Shown piece after piece: positions 50,811 through 58,993 of a stretch of DNA of 64,000 bases. Both the position numbers and the translations under genes were made by a program. The stretch spans positions 1 to 64,000 of the forward strand of contig NZ_JBAJHU010000002.1 of assembly GCF_036867415.1 (NCBI RefSeq). The letters run 5' to 3'. Source of the DNA: Rossellomorea sp036867415. Its GTDB lineage: Bacteria; Bacillota; Bacilli; Bacillales; Bacillaceae_B. Below the pieces are notes generated by a model, which was not told the DNA's origin, ran no database searches, and was given only the letters and a program-made list of their open reading frames with translations. Positions within the stretch are counted from its first letter, which is position 1. Each line of letters begins with the position of its first letter.

Positions 50811-51550
50811 AGCGGAGGCGGCTCGCTCAGAGGCGACAAGCATAAGACAGGGCAGCCACAAAGGCGTTCTTTGCCTTTTTGGATGGCATGGCTTATGTCT
50901 TGAGCCTCTAGCCGCCGGAGCTGGACAAATAGAAAAGCGGAGGCGGCTCGCCCAGAGGCGACAAGCATAAGACAGGGCAGCCACAAAGGCGTTCTTTGCC
51001 TTTTTGGATGGCATGGCTTATGTCTCGAGCCTCCAGCCGCCGGAGCTGGACAAATAGAAAAGCGGAGGCGGCTCGCTCAGAGGCGACAAGCATAAGACAG
51101 GGCAGCCACAAAGGCGTTTTTTGCCTTTTTGGATGGCATGGCTTATGTCTCGAGCCTTTAGCCGCCGGAGCTGGACAAATAGAAAAGCGGAGGCGGCTCC
51201 CCCAGAGGCGACAAGCATAAGACAGGACAGCCACAAAGGCGTTCTTTGCCTTTTTGGATGGCATGGCTTATGTCTCGAGCCTTTAGCCGCCGAAGCTGGA
51301 CAAATAGAAAAGCGGAGGCGGCTCGCCCAGAGGCGACAAGCATAAGACAGGGCAGCCAAAAAGGCGTTCTTTGCCTTTTTGGATGGCATGGCTTATGTCT
51401 CGAGCCTCTAGCCGCCGGAGCTGGACAAATAGAAAAGCGGAGGCGGCTCGCTCAGAGGCGACAAGCATAAGACAGGACAGCCACAAAGGCGTTCTTTGCC
51501 TTTTTGGATGGCATGGCTTATGTCTCGAGCCTCCAGCCGCCGGAGCTGGC
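50811..51550. repeat. Six tandem 125-bp hairpin units
   Basis: AGCGGAGGCGGCTC begins at 50811, 50936, 51061, 51186, 51311 and 51436, an exact 125-bp step. Units are over 95% the same. Each folds on itself: GGCGGCTCGCTCAGAGGC pairs with GCCTCTAGCCGCC, CATAAGACAGGGCAGCCA pairs loosely with TGGATGGCATGGCTTATG, and AAAGGCG-TTCT-TTGCCTTT makes the tip. One half unit is at 1-57. ORFs seen here on both strands are a by-product of the repeat. Confidence 0.97.
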
Positions 51551-51676
51551 CAATTCGCAAATCACATTTATACTTCTATAAAGTTAGTGACGGATGATCC
51601 TGTTGGGTCATCCTTTTTGGTTTATACGTTTCTTTTTTGGAAACATTATGACTATCATGATCATCGGAGGCTTACC

Positions 51677-51964
51677 ATGAATTTACCAACGATCCATACC
51701 AACATCTGGGATGCCGTCATTGCCATCCCTGTTATCATCCTGCTCACCCAGCTCATCAAGCTGACCATAAAGCCCCCATCCTTCCTGGTCCCTAACATCG
51801 CTGTCCTACTCGGACTGCTGATCTCCATTTTCATCAGTCACAAAGGACATTTTGTTGTCGGGACCTTCATGGGCTTCTTCTACGGATATGCAGCCATCGG
51901 AAATTATTCTTCATTAAAAACAACGGTGTTGGCTTATAGGAAGCAGCGTGAGGTCGTTAGGTAG
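51677..51964 (+). CDS. Small membrane protein, holin-like hydropathy
   Basis: 95 residues from ATG 51677 (GGAGG six bases above). The longer open frame upstream runs through the tandem repeats and is not coding. Three membrane segments: AVIAIPVIILLTQLIKL, FLVPNIAVLLGLLISIFI and VVGTFMGFFYGYAAIG, then a basic tail (YRKQREVVR). The plan resembles small holin-like proteins but no phage genes are near. Not a recognised family. Confidence 0.7.
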   Translation: MNLPTIHTNIWDAVIAIPVIILLTQLIKLTIKPPSFLVPNIAVLLGLLISIFISHKGHFVVGTFMGFFYGYAAIGNYSSLKTTVLAYRKQREVVR

Positions 51965-52020
51965 GGATGGTTGCGAAGTGGGGTGATTTTTGGTTGGGAA
52001 ATGAGCTGGGGAAAAATCCC

Positions 52021-53022
52021 TTATTTATATAATAAATGTGTAGCTTTATATACAACAAGGTCTGGCGGGAGTAAATATTGTTTACTTTTTGTCTTACCTG
52101 TAGCAGGGAGATTCATTTGACTAAGGAGTTTAACAGCAATATTTGCAGATGTAAGATTGAGAAATTTGCGCATTTCACTATTTGTGATGGAAGGCTTAAA
52201 GAGAAGCGAATACTCTGCCAACGCCTCGATATGTGCATTTTTATTGGTTTGCCTGCAAAATCTACAGCGCCATCTGCCGGAAACCCTTTCCATTGAAAAT
52301 GAGTTGCAGCTTTTACAATAGATACCGGTTTGAATATCGTGTTCAGACAATCCAAATAGTTCCAATACATCTTGATTAGGCGGTACGTGGTGTTTGATCA
52401 GTTTTCTCGATAGCTTAGTAAGATTTTTATCTGTTAAAACCTTTTTGGTGTGTACATTGCTGTATTCAAGTATCTTAACCGCCAGTTTGGTATTGCGGAT
52501 CAGTCTTTTATTTATATCAGGGGCAGTTGCGGGGGCCTTAATCAGTGCCTTGGGATTGGTAAAAACCACAATGTGTTCAATAGGGACTTCTGAAAACTTA
52601 TTTTCAGTCAACCACCTCTTTAATTCAGTCATTTGTTTATTCGCCTGAAGGATTGGATCAGGAAATATCTCAGTATGTCCATCAATTGTCCTGATCATCT
52701 GGCTAAAAGATGAATCAAGGTAAATTTCACCTGAAATATTCTTTACTTCGATTACTAAAATGAAAGAAGAGTGAAGAATGAGGGTATCGATCTGGAAAAA
52801 ATAAGAACCAATCTTGAGCCGGATATCGTGGAGAATGATAAACTCCTTTTCTGGAAGAGAACTTAAATAATAGTCAAGTGATAGTTCCCCTTTAAAACCT
52901 GCCAATATTCTATTATAAGTTGATTCAATTTCTTGGATTCTATGATGATGATGAAGAATTCTTTTCAATAAAGCGTCGAGCTGCAACAATAGTTTCGGAG
53001 GCTCATGTTGCTTAAGGGTCAA
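52021..53022 (-). CDS. NERD-domain nuclease-like protein with zinc ribbon and winged helix
   Basis: 333 residues from TTG 53022 (AGGAG eight bases above, as in the paralogue's start); GTG 53031 is the alternative. The NERD domain lies at about 35-165: FKGELSLDYYLSSL (conserved Glu), YFFQIDTLILH (Asp) and FILVIEVKN (ExK), a PD-(D/E)xK-like pattern. A zinc ribbon CKSC-x13-CRFC is near 240-260. The C-terminus ITNSEMRKFLNLTSANIAVKLL...TGKTKSKQY looks like a winged helix. NERD is known only as a predicted nuclease domain. Array D is directly upstream. Confidence 0.85.
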   Translation of the reverse strand: MTLKQHEPPKLLLQLDALLKRILHHHHRIQEIESTYNRILAGFKGELSLDYYLSSLPEKEFIILHDIRLKIGSYFFQIDTLILHSSFILVIEVKNISGEIYLDSSFSQMIRTIDGHTEIFPDPILQANKQMTELKRWLTENKFSEVPIEHIVVFTNPKALIKAPATAPDINKRLIRNTKLAVKILEYSNVHTKKVLTDKNLTKLSRKLIKHHVPPNQDVLELFGLSEHDIQTGIYCKSCNSFSMERVSGRWRCRFCRQTNKNAHIEALAEYSLLFKPSITNSEMRKFLNLTSANIAVKLLSQMNLPATGKTKSKQYLLPPDLVVYKATHLLYK

Positions 53023-53031
53023 TATGGTCAC

Positions 53032-53250
53032 TCCTAACTTTTTGAATTTTTAATAGGGGGTTCATGTGGAGTAATTTGCAATTATTATTTGTCAGGTTGG
53101 GTACTAATAGGTGAGTTTGTACTTTTTTAGACGGATGGGCTATATATTTCGATAATTGATATGATGAAACTGTTGACTTTACAGCATTTCCCATGAAACA
53201 TGTCTGTTTAACTTCTGGATTGGACTTGGATGAGTCAAGGAAAACAATAA
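53032..53250. other. Upstream region of the intact NERD gene
   Basis: Lies between the NERD start and array D. An open frame on the minus strand across 53012-53392 is produced by array D (Gly-Arg-Ile-like heptads) and is not accepted as a gene. No clear promoter boxes were set. Confidence 0.5.
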
Positions 53251-53397
53251 TCCTGCCATTTTCACACTTATTCCTGCCAATTTCACACTTATTCCTGCCA
53301 ATTTGAGCATTAATCCTTTCAATTTCAGGCTTAATCCTGCCGATTCTTCCAACAATCCTGCCGAAATAGACATTAATTCTGCCATTTAACAAAAATT
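53249..53397. repeat. Array D: seven AATCCTGCC words at exact 21-bp spacing
   Basis: TCCTGCC or near variants begin at 53251, 53272, 53293, 53314 (TCCTTTC), 53335, 53356 and 53377 (TTCTGCC), six exact 21-bp steps. Spacers partly repeat (ATTTTCACACTTAT, ATTTCACACTTAT) near the left end and diverge to the right. It begins about 230 bp above the NERD start codon. Array C near 47.9 kb has a similar word and step. Confidence 0.9.
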
Positions 53398-53592
53398 GTA
53401 AATTATTATCGCCTCTTTCATCATTTAGTCAGAAAAAACTACTCTCCATAAACCAAATTATACCAAACACCCACCCCCATACAAGATCAATTTCCTCAAA
53501 AATACACCCACACGTTTCAATCCCCCTTCCAAAAGGGAATGGGATAGTAAACATAGTATGGTAACTTGTACTCATTGGAGGATCACGAAGAG

Positions 53593-54780
53593 ATGGAATT
53601 ACACAACGGGGAATTATTTTGGCCAACAACCTATAACGATACAGAAAAAGAGTTTGATACCCATTACGATGTTGCGATCATCGGAGGCGGGATGTCTGGT
53701 GCGCTTTGTGCCTATGTCTTGTCCCGGGAAGGCTTGAAAGTGTCGATCATTGAAAAAAGACAGCTAGCTTCCGGGAGTTCTTCCGCGAACACGGGGCTGC
53801 TTCAATTTTCAAATGATATCATGCTTCATGAATTGATCGACCAGATCGGCGAGGAGAAAGCGGTCCGTTTTTATAAACTTTGTCAGGAAGCGATCGATCA
53901 TCTTGAGGAAGTTGCGATGAGTGTGCCGGTGTCACCCGAGTTCACACGCAGAAAGAGCATTTATTATGCGAGCACGCCGCTGCATCTTCCCAAACTGAAA
54001 AAAGAATACAAAACATTGAAACTGCATGAGTTTCCGGTCGAATACTGGTCCCGCAAGGATATGAAGGAGCATCTTCCTTTCTCGAAGACCGGGGCGTTGA
54101 TTACCCGCGGCGATGCGGAGGTGAATCCGTTCAGGTTCGTAAATGGGATATTTGACTATTTGAAGGATCATGACACCACAACTTTCGAGGGTACAGAAGC
54201 GCTTGAGGTAAAAGAAGACCGCGGCAGGGTCTTGATCGAAACGACTAAAGGGAAACTGTCAGCATCACACGTCGTCTACGCGACTGGTTATGAAACGCCG
54301 CGGCTCGGTGAACACATTGGGACTGAAATCAATCGTTCTTATGCGATTGCCACAAAGCCGGTTGAAGATTTGTCAGAGTGGCATGAGCGTTCGCTTATCT
54401 GGGAAACGAACAGGCCTTATTTATATATGCGCACGACCGTGGATAACAGGATCATTGCAGGCGGACTGGATGAAGATCCGGCAGAAGCACCGCAAAACAT
54501 GGAAAAAATCGAAAACCAGGGAAAGCGGATTGAAAAAGAAGTGCAGAAACTGTTTCCCGAGTTAGACATCGAAATGGAATATGTATGGGGGGCAAGCTTC
54601 GGGGAATCCCTCGACCACCTGCCGTATATCGGGAGGCACCCGGATATGGAACGAATCTATTACCTGCTTGGATATGGTGGAAATGGCACGGTTTACAGCA
54701 TGCTCGGTTCAAGGATACTCAGGGATCTGATCCTTGGCCGCCCGAATCCGGATGCAGGCATTGTGAAACTGGACCGGTAG
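53593..54780 (+). CDS. yurR: FAD-dependent oxidoreductase, DAO family (YurR-like)
   Basis: 395 residues from ATG 53593 (GGAGG about 11 bases above; TTG 53566 is an alternative in-frame start). Glycine-rich FAD motif HYDVAIIGGGMSGALCAYVLSREG (starts near residue 23), then SIIEKRQLASGSSSANTGLL, and a C-terminal FAD block LDHLPYIGRHPDMERIYYLLGYGGNG. Members oxidise amines or amino acids; it resembles B. subtilis YurR. Substrate unknown. Followed by a strong terminator. Confidence 0.85.
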   Translation: MELHNGELFWPTTYNDTEKEFDTHYDVAIIGGGMSGALCAYVLSREGLKVSIIEKRQLASGSSSANTGLLQFSNDIMLHELIDQIGEEKAVRFYKLCQEAIDHLEEVAMSVPVSPEFTRRKSIYYASTPLHLPKLKKEYKTLKLHEFPVEYWSRKDMKEHLPFSKTGALITRGDAEVNPFRFVNGIFDYLKDHDTTTFEGTEALEVKEDRGRVLIETTKGKLSASHVVYATGYETPRLGEHIGTEINRSYAIATKPVEDLSEWHERSLIWETNRPYLYMRTTVDNRIIAGGLDEDPAEAPQNMEKIENQGKRIEKEVQKLFPELDIEMEYVWGASFGESLDHLPYIGRHPDMERIYYLLGYGGNGTVYSMLGSRILRDLILGRPNPDAGIVKLDR

Positions 54781-54783
54781 GAA

Positions 54784-54834
54784 GAGCATGCGCTTTGATC
54801 ACCCCCGACAAGAATCGGAGTGACCGGTCAAGTG
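54784..54834. repeat. Decayed hairpin repeat
   Basis: GCGCTTTGATCACCCCCGACAAG and GTGACCGGTCAAGTGCCT are imperfect inverted arms, in the style of the hairpin repeats near 25.0 and 50.8 kb. Confidence 0.45.
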
Positions 54835-54888
54835 CCTCCACCCGCCGGACCGAAAATTCACGAGTCGCTGAAACAGAACAGATAAGTA

Positions 54889-54923
54889 AAGGCAGAAGAC
54901 CCCCGCCGGTCTTCTGCCTTTTT
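54889..54923 (+). terminator. Terminator of yurR
   Basis: GGCAGAAGACC and GGTCTTCTGCC form a perfect 11-bp stem followed by five Ts. Confidence 0.93.
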
Positions 54924-54996
54924 GCTCCTATGTTCATTAACCATCCCTGCCCCATTTGTATACACTATCGTAGAACTCAAAGAGTAGGCGATTTAC

Positions 54997-55569
54997 ATGG
55001 ATAATGCGTTTAAATCCACATTTGGATCCTGGATCCAGGCAATCGGAACGGTACTCTCTGCCATCGGGAATACGCCGAGCAAGACTTTGCCGGAAGATAC
55101 CCTCGATAACATCGATATTGTTGGAAACGAGCTGCAGGCGACAGGGAATGCCCTTGAAGCCGATGCGATCGCTGATCCCGCCAGCTTGACAAAGATCGGA
55201 AATCAAATTCAATCAATCGGAAATTTGACTGTGCTGACCGGAATGATGATGGATTTCAATGAAGTGACGGAGCAAGAACTCATTATCAAAGGAAACCTTC
55301 TGCAAGCTCTGGGCGGATCTGCCGCGGTCGCAGATTCCCTTGATGAAGAGCGGACGCTCGATGAACTGCTGTCCATTTACGGTAACGGTCTGCAGGTGAT
55401 AGGGAACACCCTTCAGGCGATATCTGGCATACTTGAACTGAATCATGAAGACAGCGGGGACCTGAACGTAGCCGGGAGCTGGATCCAGGCTGTCGGAGCA
55501 GTGCTCTCGGCACTCGTTCAAAGTCAGCCCGCTTCCCCCGCGAGCAGTGATTCCGCAAGCAATTCATAG
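54997..55569 (+). CDS. Repetitive protein with six G-x-x-LQ-x-x-GN-x-L motifs
   Basis: 190 residues built from about six copies of an 11-15-residue motif: GSWIQAIGTVLSAIGN near 10, GNELQATGNALEA near 48, GNQIQSIGNL near 68, GNLLQALGG near 97, GNGLQVIGNTLQAISG near 127 and GSWIQAVGAVLSALV near 158. The first and last copies are nearly the same. No signal peptide or strong membrane segment. It may correspond to a repetitive DUF of Bacilli (DUF6944, uncertain). The last 46 bp overlap the 3' end of the convergent oxidoreductase gene. Confidence 0.75.
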   Translation: MDNAFKSTFGSWIQAIGTVLSAIGNTPSKTLPEDTLDNIDIVGNELQATGNALEADAIADPASLTKIGNQIQSIGNLTVLTGMMMDFNEVTEQELIIKGNLLQALGGSAAVADSLDEERTLDELLSIYGNGLQVIGNTLQAISGILELNHEDSGDLNVAGSWIQAVGAVLSALVQSQPASPASSDSASNS

Positions 55570-56510
55570 GATCTCATTTTGTCTTCAAAATCCGATACAT
55601 TCGAAATGATCATGAATTCATCCGCAGCATAGATTTCACTGAGTAATTGTAACTCTTCCTTCACTTTTTCAGGCGTGCCGACAATGGTGCGTTTGCGATT
55701 TTCTGCGACTTTCTCCCTTTCCCTGGCCGTGAATATTCGATTTGCCGCTTCTTCCTTTGAAGGGATGCGGGTATCGATTCCTCTTTCTACCTCCAACAGC
55801 CAGATGTCCTGGCTGCGGGCAATCTCCTCTGCTTCCTCCTGGGTCGGTGCACATATAACAAATATACAGACGTTGCTGACGGGTGCCTTTAATCCTGCAG
55901 ATGGCTGAAAATGAGTATGATAATAATCCAGTGCCCTTTTCCCATTACTCGAATTGATGAAGTGTCCATAGGTAAAGGCCGTCCCATGCTCTGCCGCAAC
56001 CCGGGCACCCCGATGTGAGATTCCGAGTATCCATGTCATCGGCGGCTGTTGAACGGAGGGATATGCTTTTACCCTTGATCCTTCGTGGAGGTATTGCTGC
56101 AGCTCTCCTACCTGTCTTGGAAATTCATTCATACTTTTCTTGAGTCCATCCGTCAGCGCCAGACGCGTTTCATAAGACCCGCCCGGTGAACGGCCGATCC
56201 CTAAATCGATGCGTCCGGGAAAAAGGGTTTCCAGCACCTTGAAATCCTCCGCTATTTTATACGGGCTGTACTGAGGAAGAAGAACCCCTCCCGATCCTAC
56301 CTTGATGTGCTGTGTCATCGATGCAAGATGCGAAATCAGCACTTGTGGTGCAGAACCGGCGAGACCGTTCGTATTATGATGCTCCGCAACCCAGAAGCGG
56401 GTAAAGCCGAGTTCTTCAGTACGTTGAGCCAGTTTCACTGTTTCTTCAAAGGCCATTCTCGCGTCCTGTCCTTTCGTTATGACCGACTGATCAAGTACAC
56501 TCAATTTCAT
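55524..56510 (-). CDS. Luciferase-like (LLM) flavin-dependent oxidoreductase
   Basis: 328 residues from ATG 56510 (GGAGG above); the frame is open seven codons more. LLM-class TIM barrel: KLSVLDQSVITKG at the N-terminus, ELGFTRFWVAEHHNTNGLAGSAPQVL near 35, GSGGVLLPQYSPYKIAEDF near 72 and FPGRIDLGIGRSPGG near 97. Probably uses reduced FMN to monooxygenate an unknown substrate. It overlaps the tail of the repetitive protein gene. Confidence 0.85.
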   Translation of the reverse strand: MKLSVLDQSVITKGQDARMAFEETVKLAQRTEELGFTRFWVAEHHNTNGLAGSAPQVLISHLASMTQHIKVGSGGVLLPQYSPYKIAEDFKVLETLFPGRIDLGIGRSPGGSYETRLALTDGLKKSMNEFPRQVGELQQYLHEGSRVKAYPSVQQPPMTWILGISHRGARVAAEHGTAFTYGHFINSSNGKRALDYYHTHFQPSAGLKAPVSNVCIFVICAPTQEEAEEIARSQDIWLLEVERGIDTRIPSKEEAANRIFTAREREKVAENRKRTIVGTPEKVKEELQLLSEIYAADEFMIISNVSDFEDKMRSYELLAESLLAGEAG

Positions 56511-56647
56511 GCCAATACCTCCACACTCCACCTTTTAGCCTGTATTATCCCATTCTTCCCCGCTCTTTCAAAAAAAATTGCTTATTCGGTATACTTTTCA
56601 TTTTTCCATTTACAATAAGGAAGGAATCCATACCAGGAGGTCCTTTC

Positions 56648-56812
56648 ATGAAAAAGAAAAACCCTTACCAGCCAGAAGACCGTAAAGTGGCTCCCACTTA
56701 TGATGAAGAACAATCCTTTGGTGAAGATGCGACAGAAGAGGATGTGAAACATGGAGATGCAACGATGGTCACTCGTCTCGTCAATGATGAGTACGATCCA
56801 AGTGAAGGATAA
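56648..56812 (+). CDS. Small acidic protein, unknown function
   Basis: 54 residues from ATG 56648 (AGGAGG seven bases above, a strong site). Begins KKKNPYQPEDRKVAPTYDEE, then a very acidic middle (FGEDATEEDVKHGD) and ends VNDEYDPSEG. No Cys, no membrane segment. No family recognised. Short enough to be missed by length cut-offs. Confidence 0.7.
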   Translation: MKKKNPYQPEDRKVAPTYDEEQSFGEDATEEDVKHGDATMVTRLVNDEYDPSEG

Positions 56813-56952
56813 CTTTAATAAAAAGCCGCCTCGTATCATGCTGTAACCCTTTCGGTTGATAGGGAGAAAAAGCATTTGCAGTTGTTTTTGCAGGTGAATT
56901 AACAAAGCTTTTTACAGATTGTTTTGAAGTGGAAAATGAATGAGAAATTGTA

Positions 56953-56995
56953 CAAAAAAGAGGCGCTGCCATATTGATTGCTCCGCCTCTTTTTG
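56953..56995. terminator. Terminator between convergent small genes
   Basis: AAAAAAGAGGCG and CGCCTCTTTTT form the stem with an 18-base loop; A- and T-runs allow use on both strands, for 56648 rightward and the membrane gene leftward. Confidence 0.75.
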
Positions 56996-57123
56996 ATGTA
57001 TATCCCCAGTTAGCATAATATACAACTTACAAGAACTGGTAGCCCCATAATAAAAACAGATATTTATAAAAACAATGTGGTTTATATCTTCATAAAAACA
57101 CTTCTCATTATTTTTTCAAAATG

Positions 57124-57606
57124 TTAATCGTTTTTTGGTTGCTCATCCAAGACGTTTTTTAAAGGTTTTTGAAGAACGTTCACAAAAGCTGCGATGACGC
57201 TTGTTGCTAAAATACCCATTAGACCCAGTGATATCGGACCTGCTGGGTCGTCACCTGTGAATTGAGCAAGCACCCTTAAATAAACTATTGCTATCAAAAT
57301 GAAGAAAATGACAGTAAAAGCACATTTTTTTATTAGCTTCAAAGATTTAAGAGATAACTCAGAGAAAGCATTGTTCTTTTCGATATAGGTTAAAAGTTTA
57401 AATACTTGATACAACACTACAGAAAACGTTATACATATTCCATATGCACATGCCAAAAGTGGATATAGCGAATAATCACCCGGGCGCTCTATCGCATCTC
57501 TTCTGGTTGCTTCAGGCAACAAATATATACACACCGCCAGCACCGCAATTCCAATAAGAAATGCAATGACCTTTAAGAAAAAAGTTGAACTTAGTTTAAC
57601 TTTCAT
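57124..57606 (-). CDS. DUF2975-like membrane protein
   Basis: 160 residues from ATG 57606 (GGGGTG above it; the GTG of that motif is an in-frame but unlikely start). Four membrane segments: FLKVIAFLIGIAVLAVCIYLL, LLACAYGICITFSVVLYQV, FTVIFFILIAIVYLRVL and LMGILATSVIAAFVNVL. This matches DUF2975 (B. subtilis YoaS type), often next to a small XRE regulator; none is seen here. Function unknown. Confidence 0.75.
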   Translation of the reverse strand: MKVKLSSTFFLKVIAFLIGIAVLAVCIYLLPEATRRDAIERPGDYSLYPLLACAYGICITFSVVLYQVFKLLTYIEKNNAFSELSLKSLKLIKKCAFTVIFFILIAIVYLRVLAQFTGDDPAGPISLGLMGILATSVIAAFVNVLQKPLKNVLDEQPKND

Positions 57607-57726
57607 ATAAAGCACCCCGCTGATTTAATGATAAAATCACTTTAACACAGTATTTATTGATTCTCAATAAATACTTTTTGTTTTCCGTTATGTTATTATT
57701 GCTATAACTTGATTCCGATAAAAATA

Positions 57727-57757
57727 TTGAGCGTTTCTCATTACAAAGAAACGCTCT
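57727..57757. terminator. Hairpin with GAGCGTTTCT arms
   Basis: GAGCGTTTCT and AGAAACGCTC form a perfect 10-bp stem. The flanks are AT-rich but lack a clear T-run, so direction and function are uncertain. It lies in the gap upstream of the DUF2975-like gene. Confidence 0.45.
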
Positions 57758-57939
57758 TACTTTAAAAAGTTAAAATTATAACTCCTTCCGCCAACCTGCC
57801 TTTAATGAAACATCACTGGCAGTCCATCATTCAGAGTAGTCTGTAAACATTAACTTGTCATAAGTTGAATGCAATAACGACTCTTCCGGCTAATTTGTAA
57901 TACAAAATGCAGCCCACCTTGCTACAGCACGTAAATTTA

Positions 57940-58078
57940 TGCGGTAGTGTAAATTGGCCTGCAAATTAGTATGCAAAATCAAGCAAAAAAATACCCAAAC
58001 CATTGGTATGTCAATAAAAATGCGATACAATTTGTTATACAAATTGTACCGCAATTTACCTTGCAATTTATTGGTTTC
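57940..58078. repeat. Array E: 12-bp phased GCAAATT/ACAATTT words
   Basis: ACAATTT, ACAAATT, GCAATTT and GCAATTT begin at 58027, 58039, 58051 and 58063, exact 12-bp steps. GCAAATT and GCAAAAT lie 12 bp apart at 57961 and 57973. The sequence between is AT-rich. It lies in the 521-bp gap below catE, and is different in word and period from arrays A-D and F. Confidence 0.6.
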
Positions 58079-58127
58079 TCCCTCTCATCCGAACGAATTA
58101 TATCATGCTTCGAGGCGGCTTGATTTC

Positions 58128-58979
58128 TTAAATGGTTAAATACAGCTTGTTTCCTGAAGGATCTTCTATTGAAATCCTTCCGTTTTGGTCCTGGTTCACA
58201 TGTTTTCCAAGCGTTTTCAGCCGGCTGATTGCGGTGTTTCTTTCCTCTCCGCTTGGAAAATGAATGGTGAACGAACTTAGTCCCACACTTTCCCGGGCAG
58301 GTCTAGGCGCTCCTACCCCGTTCCAGGTATTCAATCCAATGTGATGGTGGTAGCCGCCCGTCGAGATGAATAGAGCCTGATTTCCAAATTTCGAGACGAC
58401 GTCGAAGCCGAGTCCCTTTGTATAAAATTCTGCTGTTTCATTTAGCTCGGCCACATGCAGATGAATATGCCCCATCAGTGTGTGCGGAGGGAGCCCTGTC
58501 CAAGGTTCTCCTTTCCCCTCCGCTAAAATGGCTCTGGCATCGATCGGGTCGACGGCCATTTCCACCTGGTCGCCATTCCACGTCCAAGTCGAGGCCGGTT
58601 TATCCCAGTAGACTTCGATTCCGTTGCCATCCGGATCACTCAGGTAAAGTGCTTCACTCACCAGGTGATCGGATGATCCTAACTTGATATTCTTCTGAGC
58701 AAAATGGTTTAGAATTCGCCCTAAGTCTGCTCTCTCCGGTAATAAAATCGCAAAATGGTAAAGTCCTGTCGTTCCAGGCTGTTTTCGAATGACGTTCTCC
58801 GGCTGCTCGATCGTGAGCAGTGTTGAACGGCCGTCCGCAGTCAAGCTTGCTACATTTTCTGACTGATGAAGTACTTTAAAGCCGATGACTTCTTGGTAAA
58901 AGTTCAGTGACCGACTCAGATTTTCAACCTTTATCGTGACCTGGCTTACATGTGCATGAGGATGCTGGTGAAAGTTCAT
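58128..58979 (-). CDS. catE: Catechol-2,3-dioxygenase-like CatE
   Basis: 283 residues with two vicinal-oxygen-chelate (glyoxalase-like) modules: VSQVTIKVENLSRSLNFYQEVIGF near residue 12 and MGHIHLHVAELNETAEFYTKGLGF near 170. Metal ligands are expected at the HVSQV/HxH positions, in YHHHIGLN and at a C-terminal Glu. It resembles B. subtilis CatE, which cleaves catechol and helps against quinone stress. Below catD by 14 bp, one operon. Confidence 0.88.
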   Translation of the reverse strand: MNFHQHPHAHVSQVTIKVENLSRSLNFYQEVIGFKVLHQSENVASLTADGRSTLLTIEQPENVIRKQPGTTGLYHFAILLPERADLGRILNHFAQKNIKLGSSDHLVSEALYLSDPDGNGIEVYWDKPASTWTWNGDQVEMAVDPIDARAILAEGKGEPWTGLPPHTLMGHIHLHVAELNETAEFYTKGLGFDVVSKFGNQALFISTGGYHHHIGLNTWNGVGAPRPARESVGLSSFTIHFPSGEERNTAISRLKTLGKHVNQDQNGRISIEDPSGNKLYLTI

Positions 58980-58993
58980 TTCAATTTCTCCTT

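Noticed and set aside
50705..51486. Several overlapping ORFs on both strands (starts like MPSKKAKNAF or MPFWMAWLMS) across the tandem repeats
   Set aside because: They exist only because the 125-bp unit is open in several frames and changes frame each unit. They have no ribosome sites and the same peptide recurs in shifted frames.
50811..51550. CRISPR array
   Set aside because: The 125-bp units are nearly equal along their whole length with no unique spacers, are far too long, and no cas genes are near.
51677..51964. Phage holin and a prophage remnant
   Set aside because: Hydropathy alone fits. There is no endolysin, integrase, or other phage gene nearby.
53012..53392. Minus-strand ORF with Gly-Arg-Ile-like heptads
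   Set aside because: The heptads are the translation of the 21-bp array D. There is no ribosome site, and the ORF overlaps the NERD start.
54719..54955. Minus-strand ORFs across the yurR 3' end and terminator
   Set aside because: They run through a perfect intrinsic terminator and the yurR coding strand; no ribosome site.
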